A stretch of DNA of 64,000 nt from Bacteroidales bacterium (GTDB taxonomy: Bacteria > Bacteroidota > Bacteroidia > Bacteroidales > F082). The translations under genes and the position numbers were made by a program. The stretch covers positions 1-64,000 of the forward strand of contig JAFOBJ010000067.1 in assembly GCA_017381865.1 (NCBI GenBank). Direction: 5' to 3'. Shown here in pieces: positions 51,135 through 60,112 of the stretch. Position 1 is the stretch's first letter. The number at the start of each line of letters is the position of its first letter. Under the pieces are notes generated by a model. It saw only the letters and a program-made list of their open reading frames with translations, made no database searches and had not been told where the DNA came from.

Positions 51135-52367
51135 ATGAACTTATTGTATTCCATCGCAATTAGATTGTATAGCGGATTTGTCGCTTTGGCTTCTTTGTTG
51201 GGAAATGAAAAAGCCAAACTTTGGTGGAATGGAAGAAAAAATCAGTGGAAAAACTTAATATCTGTTAACAAAAACGACGAATGGATTTGGATTCATGTGT
51301 CGTCTTTGGGCGAATTTGAACAAGGCTTGCCTGTCATAGAAAGACTTAAAAGCGATTTTCCTGAATATAAATTGTTATTAACATTTTTCTCACCTTCAGG
51401 CTACGAACCTCGAAAGAACTTTCAACTCGCTGATAAAGTGGCATATATGCCTTCGGATACTTTGCATAATGCAAAAAAACTCATAAAGAATTTTAACATA
51501 AAAGCTGCTTTCTTCGTTAAATATGACTTCTGGTTTAACTATATGAAAGTCTTGAAGAAAAATAATATACCTCTATATTATATATCGGCTTTGTTGCATC
51601 CAAATCATTACTTCTTTAAATTCTATTCTTCATGGTTTAGAAAACAATTGCGTAATGTGTCACATTTCTTTGTGCAAAATGATGAAACAGCTAAGTTGTT
51701 GAAAAATATAGGAATAGAAAATACAACGGTGACTGGCGACACTCGTTTCGACAGGGTTTACGAAATTGCAAAACAATCGAAGTCATTTCCAGAAATAGAG
51801 AAGTTCATAAATGGACGACATTGTATTATAGCTGGAAGTTCTTGGCCTTCAGATGAGAAATTTATCATTCCTTTTTTAAATAAAATGCCTGATAATTATT
51901 GTCTTATCATTGCTCCACACGATATTTCAGATTCTCATATAAAACAAATTACATCCCAACTCAATAATTATGTTTTATATAATCAACAGTCAAAGGTCAA
52001 TGGTCAACAGCCAACGGTCTTAGTCATAAACACCATCGGAATTTTAAAGCAGATTTATAAATACGCTCGCTTTGCGTATGTTGGCGGTGGATTTATGAGT
52101 AGCATCCATAATACTCAAGAGGCTCTTGTCTTTGGCTGTCCTGTCGTGATTGGACCGAAATATCATCAATTTGTTGAAGCTGTTGATTTGGTTGGAGATG
52201 GCGGAATGTTTTCTGTAAATAATCAACAAGAATTTGATGATATTTTTGAGAGATTGATAAACGATGATGAATTCTATAACAAAGCATCTGGCATTTGTCA
52301 GGATTATATCCAACTCAGCATCGGAGCAACGAACAAAATAATGAAGGTGCTGGAATCAAAATTATAA
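51135..52367 (+). CDS. waaA: 3-deoxy-D-manno-octulosonic acid transferase
   Basis: The 410-residue protein is a GT30 Kdo transferase: membrane-proximal N-terminus, WIHVSSLGEFEQGLPVIERL with the catalytic Glu near residue 60, FFVKYDFWFNYM near 128, and the C-terminal ARFAYVGGGFMSSIHNTQEALVFGCPVVIGPKYHQF. It adds Kdo to lipid IVA at the cytoplasmic face of the inner membrane. A word repeat at 51983-52018 is kept in frame and encodes QQSKVNGQQPTV in the linker before the C-terminal domain. MalQ shares VNGQQP from the same DNA word. Downstream lie two GACGCCACAGGA palindrome copies. Confidence 0.95.
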   Translation: MNLLYSIAIRLYSGFVALASLLGNEKAKLWWNGRKNQWKNLISVNKNDEWIWIHVSSLGEFEQGLPVIERLKSDFPEYKLLLTFFSPSGYEPRKNFQLADKVAYMPSDTLHNAKKLIKNFNIKAAFFVKYDFWFNYMKVLKKNNIPLYYISALLHPNHYFFKFYSSWFRKQLRNVSHFFVQNDETAKLLKNIGIENTTVTGDTRFDRVYEIAKQSKSFPEIEKFINGRHCIIAGSSWPSDEKFIIPFLNKMPDNYCLIIAPHDISDSHIKQITSQLNNYVLYNQQSKVNGQQPTVLVINTIGILKQIYKYARFAYVGGGFMSSIHNTQEALVFGCPVVIGPKYHQFVEAVDLVGDGGMFSVNNQQEFDDIFERLINDDEFYNKASGICQDYIQLSIGATNKIMKVLESKL

Positions 52368-52411
52368 GACGCCACAGGATTTTATAAGACGCCACAGGAG
52401 TGACGTCTCTA
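52363..52411. repeat. GACGCCACAGGA / GTGACGTCTCTAC element
   Basis: TTATAAGACGCCACAGGA is present twice in tandem, followed by GTGACGTCTCTAC, so the left half of a GTAGAGACG palindrome is duplicated. It separates the convergent waaA and mfd genes. Confidence 0.75.
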
Positions 52412-52416
52412 CAATT

Positions 52417-55400
52417 TTAATTAACATCAATTGTTCGCAAAACCTTCAACGCTTCCCCGACATTAGTTACGGCGTCGATGTAGACAATGTTCTTTCCGTT
52501 GAGTTCCTTCACTTTACAACGTCTTTGGTTTGTTCCTGCGAATCTTATAATCTTCATAAAAGTATCGGTCTGATAATATTCTGACTCTTGATTTGAGACA
52601 AGATAAGCTGTCATGATTTTGTGCTTTAAAGTGATTTTTTCAAAGCCTAAATCGCGTGCTAACCAACGTAGTCTCATTGTGTTAAGCAAGTCTTCCGTCT
52701 GTGGAGGAACTTGTCCGAATCTGTCGGTAATATTATTTGTGAATCTTATCAGGCCTTCTTCGTTTTGTATGTGGTCGAGTTCGGTGTATAGGCTGATACG
52801 TTCGGCCGACGACTCTACATATTCATTCGGTATCAATATTTCGAGGTCTGATTCGAATACGCATTCGCTGACGAATTTCTTGTCTTTCAATTCGTTTTCG
52901 AATATATCTTTGAATTCGGTTTCTTTTAGTTCGAGTATTGCTTCATCAAGTATTTTGTGATATGTTTCAAATCCGATGTCGTTGATGAATCCGCTTTGCT
53001 CCGCTCCTAAGAGGTTGCCTGCACCGCGGATGTCGAGGTCGCGGAGCGCGATATTGAATCCGCTGCCAAGGTCGGAGAAGTCTTCTATTGCACGAAGTCT
53101 CTTGTGCGCTTCGTCGGATAATGTCGACAATGGAGGAGCCAAGAGATAACAGAATGCCTTTTTGTTGGAACGGCCGACGCGTCCTCTGAGCTGATGCAAG
53201 TCGCTCAAGCCGAAGTTCTGCGCCTCATTAATAATGATAGTGTTCGCATTTGGAATGTCGAGTCCAGCTTCGATGATGGTTGTCGACAGAAGCACGTCGT
53301 ATTTCTCATCGATGAAGTCGAGCATGATTTGTTCCAGTTTGCTGCCTTCCATCTGTCCGTGTGCCACGCCGACTCTCACGCCAGGGACGTAGCTGGTTAT
53401 CATATCGCACACATTCTGAATGTTTTGCACTCTGTTATGAACGAAAAACACTTGTCCGTCGCGAGCGAGTTCGTATTGTATTGCATCGCGGATTATTTCA
53501 GGGTTGAATGTATGTAGTTCTGTTTCAACAGGTTGTCTGTTCGGTGGCGGCGTCTTGATGATACTCATGTCGCGTGCGCCCATCATGGAGAATTGCAGCG
53601 TTCTTGGAATTGGCGTCGCTGTCAATGTCAAGGTGTCGACATTAGTTTGGAATTGTTTCAACTTCTCTTTTGCCGAGACGCCGAATTTTTGTTCTTCATC
53701 GATGATGAGTAATCCTAAGTCTTTGAACGTTACGTTTTTACCTATAATACTATGCGTTCCGATGATGATGTCGACGTGTCCGTTTTTTAGGTCTTCAAGA
53801 GTTTTCTTCTGTTCTTTCGCAGTCTTGAAACGATTGATGTAATCGATGTTGACAGGGAATCCTTTCAGACGTTTGCAGAAGGTTTGGTAGTGTTGAAGTG
53901 CGAGAACTGTTGTTGGTACAAGCACGGCGACTTGTTTTGAGTCGCAGACAGCCTTGAATGCGGCGCGTATCGCTATTTCTGTTTTTCCGAAACCGACGTC
54001 GCCGCAGATGAGACGGTCCATAGGCGTTTCGGATTCCATGTCGCGTTTCACGTCGACGGTCGCCTTGAGCTGGTCTGCCGTATCTTCATACATGAACGAG
54101 GCCTCGAGCTCGGTCTGCAGATAAGTGTCGGGCATATATTGAAAACCCTTGCTATTCTTGCGTTCGGCATATAATTTAATGAGTTCGCGAGCGATGTCTT
54201 TGACACGACTTTTGGTTTTTTCCTTTAATTTATTCCAAGAATTGGAACCTAATTTGCTCAACGTAGGCTGCGCTCCGTCTTTGCTCGAATATTTCGAGAT
54301 GCGATGCAAAGAGTGAATGCTGACATACAAAAGGTCGCCGTTTTGATAAATCAGACGGATGGCTTCTTGTTGCTTGCCGTTGTTGTCAATTATTTCCAAA
54401 CCATCGAAACGTCCGATGCCGTAATTGATATGTGTGACGTAATCGCCTGGTTTTAAGTCGTATAATTCTTTTATGGTTAAAGCTTGACTGCTTGCAAAAC
54501 CTTCACGCAGTCTGAATCTGTGGTAACGTTCAAAAATCTGATGGTCGGTATAACAGCAGATTTTCAAGTCTCTGTCGATGAAACCCGCCTGAATGGAATG
54601 ATTTATAGGAGTGAAGTTGCTGTTGTCTTCGTCAAGTTGCTGTAAATCATTCAAAATGCTTTGAATTCGTTCGAGCTGTTTCTTGCTTTCAGAAAAACAA
54701 AATATTTTGTAGCCTTCAGATTTTAATGTGTTAATATCTTTTAACAACATGTCGAAGTTTTTGTTAAAAGCAGGCTGAGGAGAGACGTTGAAATTTATTG
54801 AAACACGTTCTTTTTTATCTGTAAAATTACCAAAGCTGATGGTTTTGAAGTTGTTGAGCTGTGAAATAATTTCATCGCCAGTAGTAAATATAGTGTCGGG
54901 TTCTTCTTGTAAGTCGTCTTTTTCGTTAAAAATATTAACAGCTTTGTTGTATTCGTTGTCTATTTTTTCTTTAAGAGAATTTTCTTCTTCAATCCAAACG
55001 ACGGCTTTGTTTTTAAGATATTGGAATATTGATTCTCTATCTTGTTGAATATTATAATCTTGAAGATTAGGAATCAATATTATGTCTTTAAGTTTTTCTA
55101 TTGAAAGTTGGTCGATAGGGTTGAAACTTCTGATGGAGTCTATTTCGTCGCCGAAGAATTCTATTCTGTAAGGATAGTCGTTGGAGAATGAAAATACATC
55201 GACGATGCCTCCTCTTATTGCAAATTGACCAGGTTCCACGACGAAGTCGGAGTGCTCGAAATTAAGGTTTACGAGTGCGTCGGTTAGTTTGTCCATCGAA
55301 ATGTTTTCTCCGACGGAAATTTTGAAAGTGTTCTTGTTCATTACTTTACGAGTAATGACTTTTTCGCTGAGAGCTTCAGGATAAGTGACGATGATTGTCT

Positions 55401-55773
55401 TTCTTTCGCTGGAAGAAATTCGCTGGAGAACTTCAGTGCGTGACAAGATATAAGTGTTGTCTGGTTTCTCTGGTTCGTAAGGTTTTTTGTAGGAAGTAGG
55501 GTAGAAGAGGACGCGTTTTTTGCTGTAGTCGATGTCTTTTTCTTCGAAAATATTTTCGATGTCGTTATAGAAATACGCTGCCCGTTCCTTGTCGCTGCAA
55601 ATTATGAAATTGATTCCGTTTAGTATGTCGGCACTTGCAGCCACGACATAAGACTTTGCAGAGCCTACAAGGCCCAGACAAGAAATATGTTCCTTTAAAT
55701 CAAGAATATCTGTGATTTCCTTGACATTGGAGCTGTTGAGATAAAATTGTTTTATCTGTTCTTTCACGTTCAA
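52417..55773 (-). CDS. mfd: Transcription-repair coupling factor
   Basis: The 1118-residue protein has the Mfd layout: UvrB-like N-terminus, a CarD/RID-type RNA polymerase interaction domain (LKPGDYVTHINYGIGRFDGLE near 450), a RecG-like translocase with GDVGFGKTEIAIRAA near 591, DEEQKFG near 692, and the TRG motif region GLSDLHQLRGRVGRSNKKAFCYLL, and a C-terminal autoinhibitory domain. It releases stalled RNA polymerase and recruits UvrA. The length is near the normal 1110-1150. It is a single minus-strand gene. Confidence 0.97.
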   Translation of the reverse strand: MNVKEQIKQFYLNSSNVKEITDILDLKEHISCLGLVGSAKSYVVAASADILNGINFIICSDKERAAYFYNDIENIFEEKDIDYSKKRVLFYPTSYKKPYEPEKPDNTYILSRTEVLQRISSSERKTIIVTYPEALSEKVITRKVMNKNTFKISVGENISMDKLTDALVNLNFEHSDFVVEPGQFAIRGGIVDVFSFSNDYPYRIEFFGDEIDSIRSFNPIDQLSIEKLKDIILIPNLQDYNIQQDRESIFQYLKNKAVVWIEEENSLKEKIDNEYNKAVNIFNEKDDLQEEPDTIFTTGDEIISQLNNFKTISFGNFTDKKERVSINFNVSPQPAFNKNFDMLLKDINTLKSEGYKIFCFSESKKQLERIQSILNDLQQLDEDNSNFTPINHSIQAGFIDRDLKICCYTDHQIFERYHRFRLREGFASSQALTIKELYDLKPGDYVTHINYGIGRFDGLEIIDNNGKQQEAIRLIYQNGDLLYVSIHSLHRISKYSSKDGAQPTLSKLGSNSWNKLKEKTKSRVKDIARELIKLYAERKNSKGFQYMPDTYLQTELEASFMYEDTADQLKATVDVKRDMESETPMDRLICGDVGFGKTEIAIRAAFKAVCDSKQVAVLVPTTVLALQHYQTFCKRLKGFPVNIDYINRFKTAKEQKKTLEDLKNGHVDIIIGTHSIIGKNVTFKDLGLLIIDEEQKFGVSAKEKLKQFQTNVDTLTLTATPIPRTLQFSMMGARDMSIIKTPPPNRQPVETELHTFNPEIIRDAIQYELARDGQVFFVHNRVQNIQNVCDMITSYVPGVRVGVAHGQMEGSKLEQIMLDFIDEKYDVLLSTTIIEAGLDIPNANTIIINEAQNFGLSDLHQLRGRVGRSNKKAFCYLLAPPLSTLSDEAHKRLRAIEDFSDLGSGFNIALRDLDIRGAGNLLGAEQSGFINDIGFETYHKILDEAILELKETEFKDIFENELKDKKFVSECVFESDLEILIPNEYVESSAERISLYTELDHIQNEEGLIRFTNNITDRFGQVPPQTEDLLNTMRLRWLARDLGFEKITLKHKIMTAYLVSNQESEYYQTDTFMKIIRFAGTNQRRCKVKELNGKNIVYIDAVTNVGEALKVLRTIDVN

Positions 55774-55848
55774 AAATTAATTTTGCGAAGTTACTGATTT
55801 TTTTGATTGAAATGCTTGGAATTTTTTATTAACAAAAAATGCATTTGC

Positions 55849-55881
55849 TTTGGAAGTATTAGTTTCTAATGACTATATTTG
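55849..55881 (+). promoter_or_regulatory. Promoter of the HAD phosphatase gene
   Basis: TTTG at 55849-55852 and TATATTTG at 55874-55881, separated by 21 bp, precede the ATG at 55900 by 18 bp. Confidence 0.6.
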
Positions 55882-55899
55882 CAACACAAAAAATAAATA

Positions 55900-56547
55900 A
55901 TGATGAGAAAACTCGTTATATTTGACTTGGACGGCACATTGCTTTATACATTAGACGATTTGATGCAAAGTGTTAATTTTACTTTAGATTTGTTTGGATA
56001 TGAAACTCGCACATTGGAAGAGATTTCTTCTTTTGTCGGTAATGGCGTTCAACATTTGTTGCGATTAACTTTGCCAGAAAATATAAGCGAAGAGGAATTT
56101 AACTTGTGTTTCGCTTGTTTTAAAGATCATTATTCAAAACATTGCTGTGAAAAAACACGTCCTTACGATGGAATAATTGAAGTTCTTAACGTGTTGAAAA
56201 ACAGAGGAATTAAAGTTGGAATAGTTTCAAATAAATTCCAGTCGGCAGCAGAAGAAGTGTGCGAACATTATTTTGAAGGACTTTACGACGCAGTCATGGG
56301 CGAAAGCGAAGTCTGCCGACGCAAACCTTCTCCTGATGGCATCAATATGATGTGTGAAAAATTCGGAGTAGAAAAAGACGAAGCTATATTCTTCGGCGAC
56401 TCTGAAGTCGATGTAAAAACAGGCGATAATGCTGGAGTGTATTGCGTGTCAGTACTTTGGGGCTACAGAGACAGAGAATTCTTGTCGAGAAACGGAGCTA
56501 AACTGTTCATAAGCAATCCGCTTGATATTGTTGATATGATTAATTAA
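55900..56547 (+). CDS. HAD-family phosphoglycolate phosphatase-like protein
   Basis: The 215-residue protein has HAD motif I VIFDLDGTLLYTLDDL, motif II IVSNK near 110, and motifs III/IV RRKPSPDG...AIFFGDSEVDVKTG, with an alpha-helical cap between I and II (subfamily IA). This is the phosphoglycolate phosphatase (Gph) / PGMB group. The exact substrate is uncertain. ATG at 55900 or 55903 are both possible. The stop TAA merges into AGTTGCTA repeats. Confidence 0.85.
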   Translation: MMRKLVIFDLDGTLLYTLDDLMQSVNFTLDLFGYETRTLEEISSFVGNGVQHLLRLTLPENISEEEFNLCFACFKDHYSKHCCEKTRPYDGIIEVLNVLKNRGIKVGIVSNKFQSAAEEVCEHYFEGLYDAVMGESEVCRRKPSPDGINMMCEKFGVEKDEAIFFGDSEVDVKTGDNAGVYCVSVLWGYRDREFLSRNGAKLFISNPLDIVDMIN

Positions 56548-56610
56548 GTTGCTAAGTTGCTAAGTTGCTAAGTTACTGAGTTACTGAGTCAATAGTCAAT
56601 AGTCAATAGT
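56543..56610. repeat. AGTTGCTA and GTCAATAGTCAATA word repeats
   Basis: Tandem AAGTTGCT units begin in the HAD stop codon and are followed by AGTCAATAGTCAAT units. The remaining gap to 56700 holds GATTGAAGGTTGAAAATTG-type words but no gene. Confidence 0.7.
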
Positions 56611-56635
56611 AGTCGCTTTAGGGCGACTTTTTTTA
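56611..56635 (+). terminator. Intrinsic terminator after the HAD phosphatase gene
   Basis: AGTCGC pairs with GCGACT around TTTAGG, followed by a T run. Confidence 0.8.
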
Positions 56636-56728
56636 TAATTTAAAATTGAAGATTGAAGGTTGAAAATTGATGGCTGACAGATGATAATCGATAGCTTAAA
56701 AAATGTCTTATTTTTTCTTTGTTTTAGC

Positions 56729-56760
56729 TTGTTAACGACTTGAAAAAATCAGTATATTTG
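56729..56760 (+). promoter_or_regulatory. Promoter of the phosphate transporter operon
   Basis: TTG at 56729-56731 and TATATTTG at 56753-56760, spaced by 21 bp, lie 26 bp before the ATG at 56787. Confidence 0.6.
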
Positions 56761-56786
56761 TCCCAAATTTTTAACTGAAAAAAACT

Positions 56787-59009
56787 ATGGAAACATTCCT
56801 TCCAATTGTAATTGCTTTTATCTTTGTTTTGGCTGTGTTAGGTATTGTTGCAGGCGTTAGTAATGATGCGACAAACTTCATGTCGGCAGCCGTTGGAACA
56901 AAGTCAGCGACGTATAGAACAGTCACCATTATCGCTTCGTTAGGTATCATTTTCGGTTCGCTTATGAGTAACGGCATGATGGAAATTGCCAGAAACGGAG
57001 TCTTTTCACCACAATATTTCTTTGCGAACGAAATTGTATACATATATCTGGCGGTTATGATCGCCAACCTCATCTTGCTCGATGTGTTTAATTCATTAGG
57101 CCTTCCAACATCAACATCAGTTTCGCTCGTTTTCGAATTGCTCGGTGCAACAGTAGCTATCGCCATGATAAAAATGCATACTGGCGCACTCGAAGGTGTT
57201 GGCCTTTCAGAACTTATCAATACAGACAAAGCCTTGACAATGATAGTCGGTATCTTCCTTTCAGTGGCTATCGCATTCATCTTCGGTATGATAGTTCAAT
57301 ATATCACACGTCTGATTTTCTCTTTCAATTTTGAAAAGAACCTTAAATGGAAGATAGGCATTTTCAGCGGAATAGCAACTACAGCATTGATATACTTCAT
57401 GTTAATCAAAGGTATGAAAGGCGCAGCGTTCATCACAGCAGACATGCGTGCCTGGATTGACGCTCATACATGGCAGTTGCTTGGAATAAGTTTCGTTTTC
57501 TTCACAGTATTGATGCAGATTTTATTCTTCCTTAAAGTCAATGTATTGAAACTCGTCGTTTTGATTGGAACATTCGCACTTGCGATGGCATTCGCTGGCA
57601 ACGACCTCGTTAACTTCATCGGTGTTCCTCTCGCAGGCCTCGACACTTATATCGATGTCAGACGCAGCGGCGTGGCAATGGACGCACTTTCAATGAATTC
57701 GCTCAATACAATGTCGTCGGCAAATACTTGGTATCTCATAATAGCTGGCGGCGTTATGGTCGTCACTTTGCTGACATCTAAAAAAGCAAAAATCGTTTTA
57801 CAGACTTCTCTTGATTTATCAAAACAAAACGGTGGCAACGAGTCGTTCGGTTCTTCCGCTATCGCTCGTTCTTTGGTAAGATTTACAAATAATATGGTCA
57901 GTGCAATCGACAATATCTTGCCTGCAAAAGTTAAAGCTTGGATTGAAAAACGTTTCGATAACAGAGAAATGATACTTGAAGAAAATGCAGCTTTCGACCT
58001 TATCAGAGGCTCGGTAAGTATAGTCCTCGCTTCAATGCTTATCGCTCTCGGTACTTCGTTAAAACTTCCATTATCAACGACTTACGTTACATTTATGGTT
58101 ACAATGGGAGCTTCATTGTCTGACCGCGCTTGGTCGAGAGAAAGTGCGGTTTATCGCGTGACTGGTATGTTCTCAGTTATCGGTGGCTGGTTTATCACAG
58201 CGATAGTAGCTTTCATAATATGTTTCGTAATCGCATTGCTGTTCTATTATGGCGGCGTGATTGCAATGGTCGCAATGATTGCTCTCGCAGTTTATATCAT
58301 CATCAAAAACAGAGCTAAATCAAATAAGACAGATGATAATGACGAGTTATTTGAAAAAGCTTTAAACGCTACAGAACAAGAAGTTATCTACGAATCATTC
58401 ATTCAACATAACAGAGAAAGCATGAATAAAATGCTTAATATGTCGAAAGAAATTTATGCAAATATAGTCGATGCTTTTGTGAAGGAAGACATTAAGACAT
58501 TGAGAAAAGCTTCGAACGATTGTAGAGATGCAAAACAAATAATGAAACAGTTGAAGAGAAAGGAAATCATGATTATGCGTCGTTTGGACGATAAGATGAA
58601 CAAAAACACTTGGTTCCACCTTTCTTATAATAGTATAGAACAGATTCTTTATTCGTTGCGAAGAGTTTGCGACCCTTGTAAGGAATATGTCGATAATAGT
58701 TTTACTCCATTAGATAAGAAATATCTTCCTGAAGTTGAAAGCCTGAAAGAAAAGATTTTCTGGGCTATCGACGCTGCTGGCATCACAATTTATTCTTCAG
58801 AATATAAAGACGTCGATGCAGTTATGGAACGTATCAAAGTTAGAGAAGACGAGGCCGTTGAGATGAGCCGCGAGCAAATGAACAGAATTCAGAATAGCAA
58901 AGAAAACATCGACTTGGCGTTATTATACCTTAATATAATACAAGAGTCGTCGGCTATAATCACAGAAATGCGTCATATTTTACGCAATGAAGCTAAAATG
59001 AATGAATAA
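56787..59009 (+). CDS. Inorganic phosphate transporter (PiT) with PhoU-like C-terminus
   Basis: The 740-residue protein has the PiT signature GVSNDATNFMSAAVGTKSATYR near residue 27 and the second repeat GNDLVNFIGVPLAG and LPLSTTYVTFMVTMGAS. About ten membrane helices end near residue 515. The remaining about 220 residues are helical and cytoplasmic and resemble the PhoU/DUF47 fold (EVIYESFIQHNRESMNKMLNMSKEIYANIVDAF). It probably imports phosphate with Na+ or H+, and the C-terminal domain may regulate it. A porin-like gene follows after 12 bp, a natural outer-membrane partner. Confidence 0.92.
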   Translation: METFLPIVIAFIFVLAVLGIVAGVSNDATNFMSAAVGTKSATYRTVTIIASLGIIFGSLMSNGMMEIARNGVFSPQYFFANEIVYIYLAVMIANLILLDVFNSLGLPTSTSVSLVFELLGATVAIAMIKMHTGALEGVGLSELINTDKALTMIVGIFLSVAIAFIFGMIVQYITRLIFSFNFEKNLKWKIGIFSGIATTALIYFMLIKGMKGAAFITADMRAWIDAHTWQLLGISFVFFTVLMQILFFLKVNVLKLVVLIGTFALAMAFAGNDLVNFIGVPLAGLDTYIDVRRSGVAMDALSMNSLNTMSSANTWYLIIAGGVMVVTLLTSKKAKIVLQTSLDLSKQNGGNESFGSSAIARSLVRFTNNMVSAIDNILPAKVKAWIEKRFDNREMILEENAAFDLIRGSVSIVLASMLIALGTSLKLPLSTTYVTFMVTMGASLSDRAWSRESAVYRVTGMFSVIGGWFITAIVAFIICFVIALLFYYGGVIAMVAMIALAVYIIIKNRAKSNKTDDNDELFEKALNATEQEVIYESFIQHNRESMNKMLNMSKEIYANIVDAFVKEDIKTLRKASNDCRDAKQIMKQLKRKEIMIMRRLDDKMNKNTWFHLSYNSIEQILYSLRRVCDPCKEYVDNSFTPLDKKYLPEVESLKEKIFWAIDAAGITIYSSEYKDVDAVMERIKVREDEAVEMSREQMNRIQNSKENIDLALLYLNIIQESSAIITEMRHILRNEAKMNE

Positions 59010-59021
59010 TCAAAACAGGAT

Positions 59022-60092
59022 ATGAAAAAAGTATTAAGAGTTTTTATCGTTGCTGTATTGGCAACAATGTTCGCAAATGTTGCTTCTGCACAAGAACAAA
59101 AGAATTTTACAATTGACAAATTGTCGGTAGAAGGTCGTGTTGATTACGATTATTTCTTCAATGAAAATAAATCAGGCCTTGATGGTAAGTTCTTCAACTT
59201 TGAAATGAAAGGTTCATTCCTTCAGGACTTTACCTATCGCATCCGTCAAAGAATTGACATGACAGCTGGCGGTTCAAAAACTGATTTTATGATTCTTTCT
59301 TATCATCCTCATAAAAATTGGTCAGTCACAGCAGGTAGAATGCCTCTCGCAGTCGGCGGCTGGGAATATGACCTTCCTCCAATCGATGTTTATTTCGCAT
59401 CTCTCTTCTGGAATAACTTCGCCTGCTACGACATCGGCGGTCAAGTAGAATTCCATACTAATGACGGAAACCACGACATTATTTTCCAAATAACCAACTC
59501 CACTTTCAATAGATATAATGAAAATGGTTTTATAAGATTGCCAAATCGTTACACCTATAACTTGATTTGGTACGGTAGAATGGGAGCTTTCACTTCATCA
59601 TATTCTATCAACTTTATGGAACAAAACAAAGGCGAATACATTAATTATATAGCCTTGGGAAATATGTTCGATTTCGGCAAGTTGGATTTCTATGTCGACT
59701 TCATGAACAGAGGTTTCTTGAACCAAAAAGATTTCTTCTTGGGTGACTTCACAATTATCGGTGAAGTGAAATACGCTTTCACAGACAAATTTACTGCTAT
59801 GGTAAAAGGTGGTTACGACAGAAATAAACATGGTTATATCGACTATGATGCAACTCCATTCCCAACAGCGATTCCATTCGATATGGCTGTTACTCCAGGC
59901 GTTGAATACGTTTTCGGAGGTTTAGGTTTTGAAGCTTATCCTTACAAAGGAAATAAAAATCTCCGTCTCCACGGATTGTTCGCTTTCAATGAGTTGACAC
60001 AACCTATTGATGATATGTTAAATCCAAATTCAACTAATTTATCATTCCAAGCACAAGTCGGTGTTACATGGAGAATAAACTTCGTTAAATAA
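59022..60092 (+). CDS. Porin-like outer-membrane protein in the PiT operon
   Basis: The 356-residue protein has a signal peptide (VLRVFIVAVLATMFANVASAQ) and a barrel-like strand pattern (FNFEMKGSFLQDFTYRIRQRID, WSVTAGRMPLAVGGWEYD) ending in aromatic-rich VGVTWRINFVK. The AGRMPLAVGG segment resembles the phosphate-selective porin O/P group. Together with the immediately upstream PiT gene, phosphate or polyphosphate passage across the outer membrane is the best guess, but substrate selectivity is not visible. Gaps are 12 bp before and 20 bp after, so the operon is tight. Confidence 0.75.
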   Translation: MKKVLRVFIVAVLATMFANVASAQEQKNFTIDKLSVEGRVDYDYFFNENKSGLDGKFFNFEMKGSFLQDFTYRIRQRIDMTAGGSKTDFMILSYHPHKNWSVTAGRMPLAVGGWEYDLPPIDVYFASLFWNNFACYDIGGQVEFHTNDGNHDIIFQITNSTFNRYNENGFIRLPNRYTYNLIWYGRMGAFTSSYSINFMEQNKGEYINYIALGNMFDFGKLDFYVDFMNRGFLNQKDFFLGDFTIIGEVKYAFTDKFTAMVKGGYDRNKHGYIDYDATPFPTAIPFDMAVTPGVEYVFGGLGFEAYPYKGNKNLRLHGLFAFNELTQPIDDMLNPNSTNLSFQAQVGVTWRINFVK

Positions 60093-60112
60093 TTAATAAA
60101 CAAATAGAGAAA

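Noticed and set aside
56771..57280. 169-codon antisense frame over the phosphate transporter gene
   Set aside because: It is the opposite strand of a strongly conserved PiT gene and lacks any recognisable motif.
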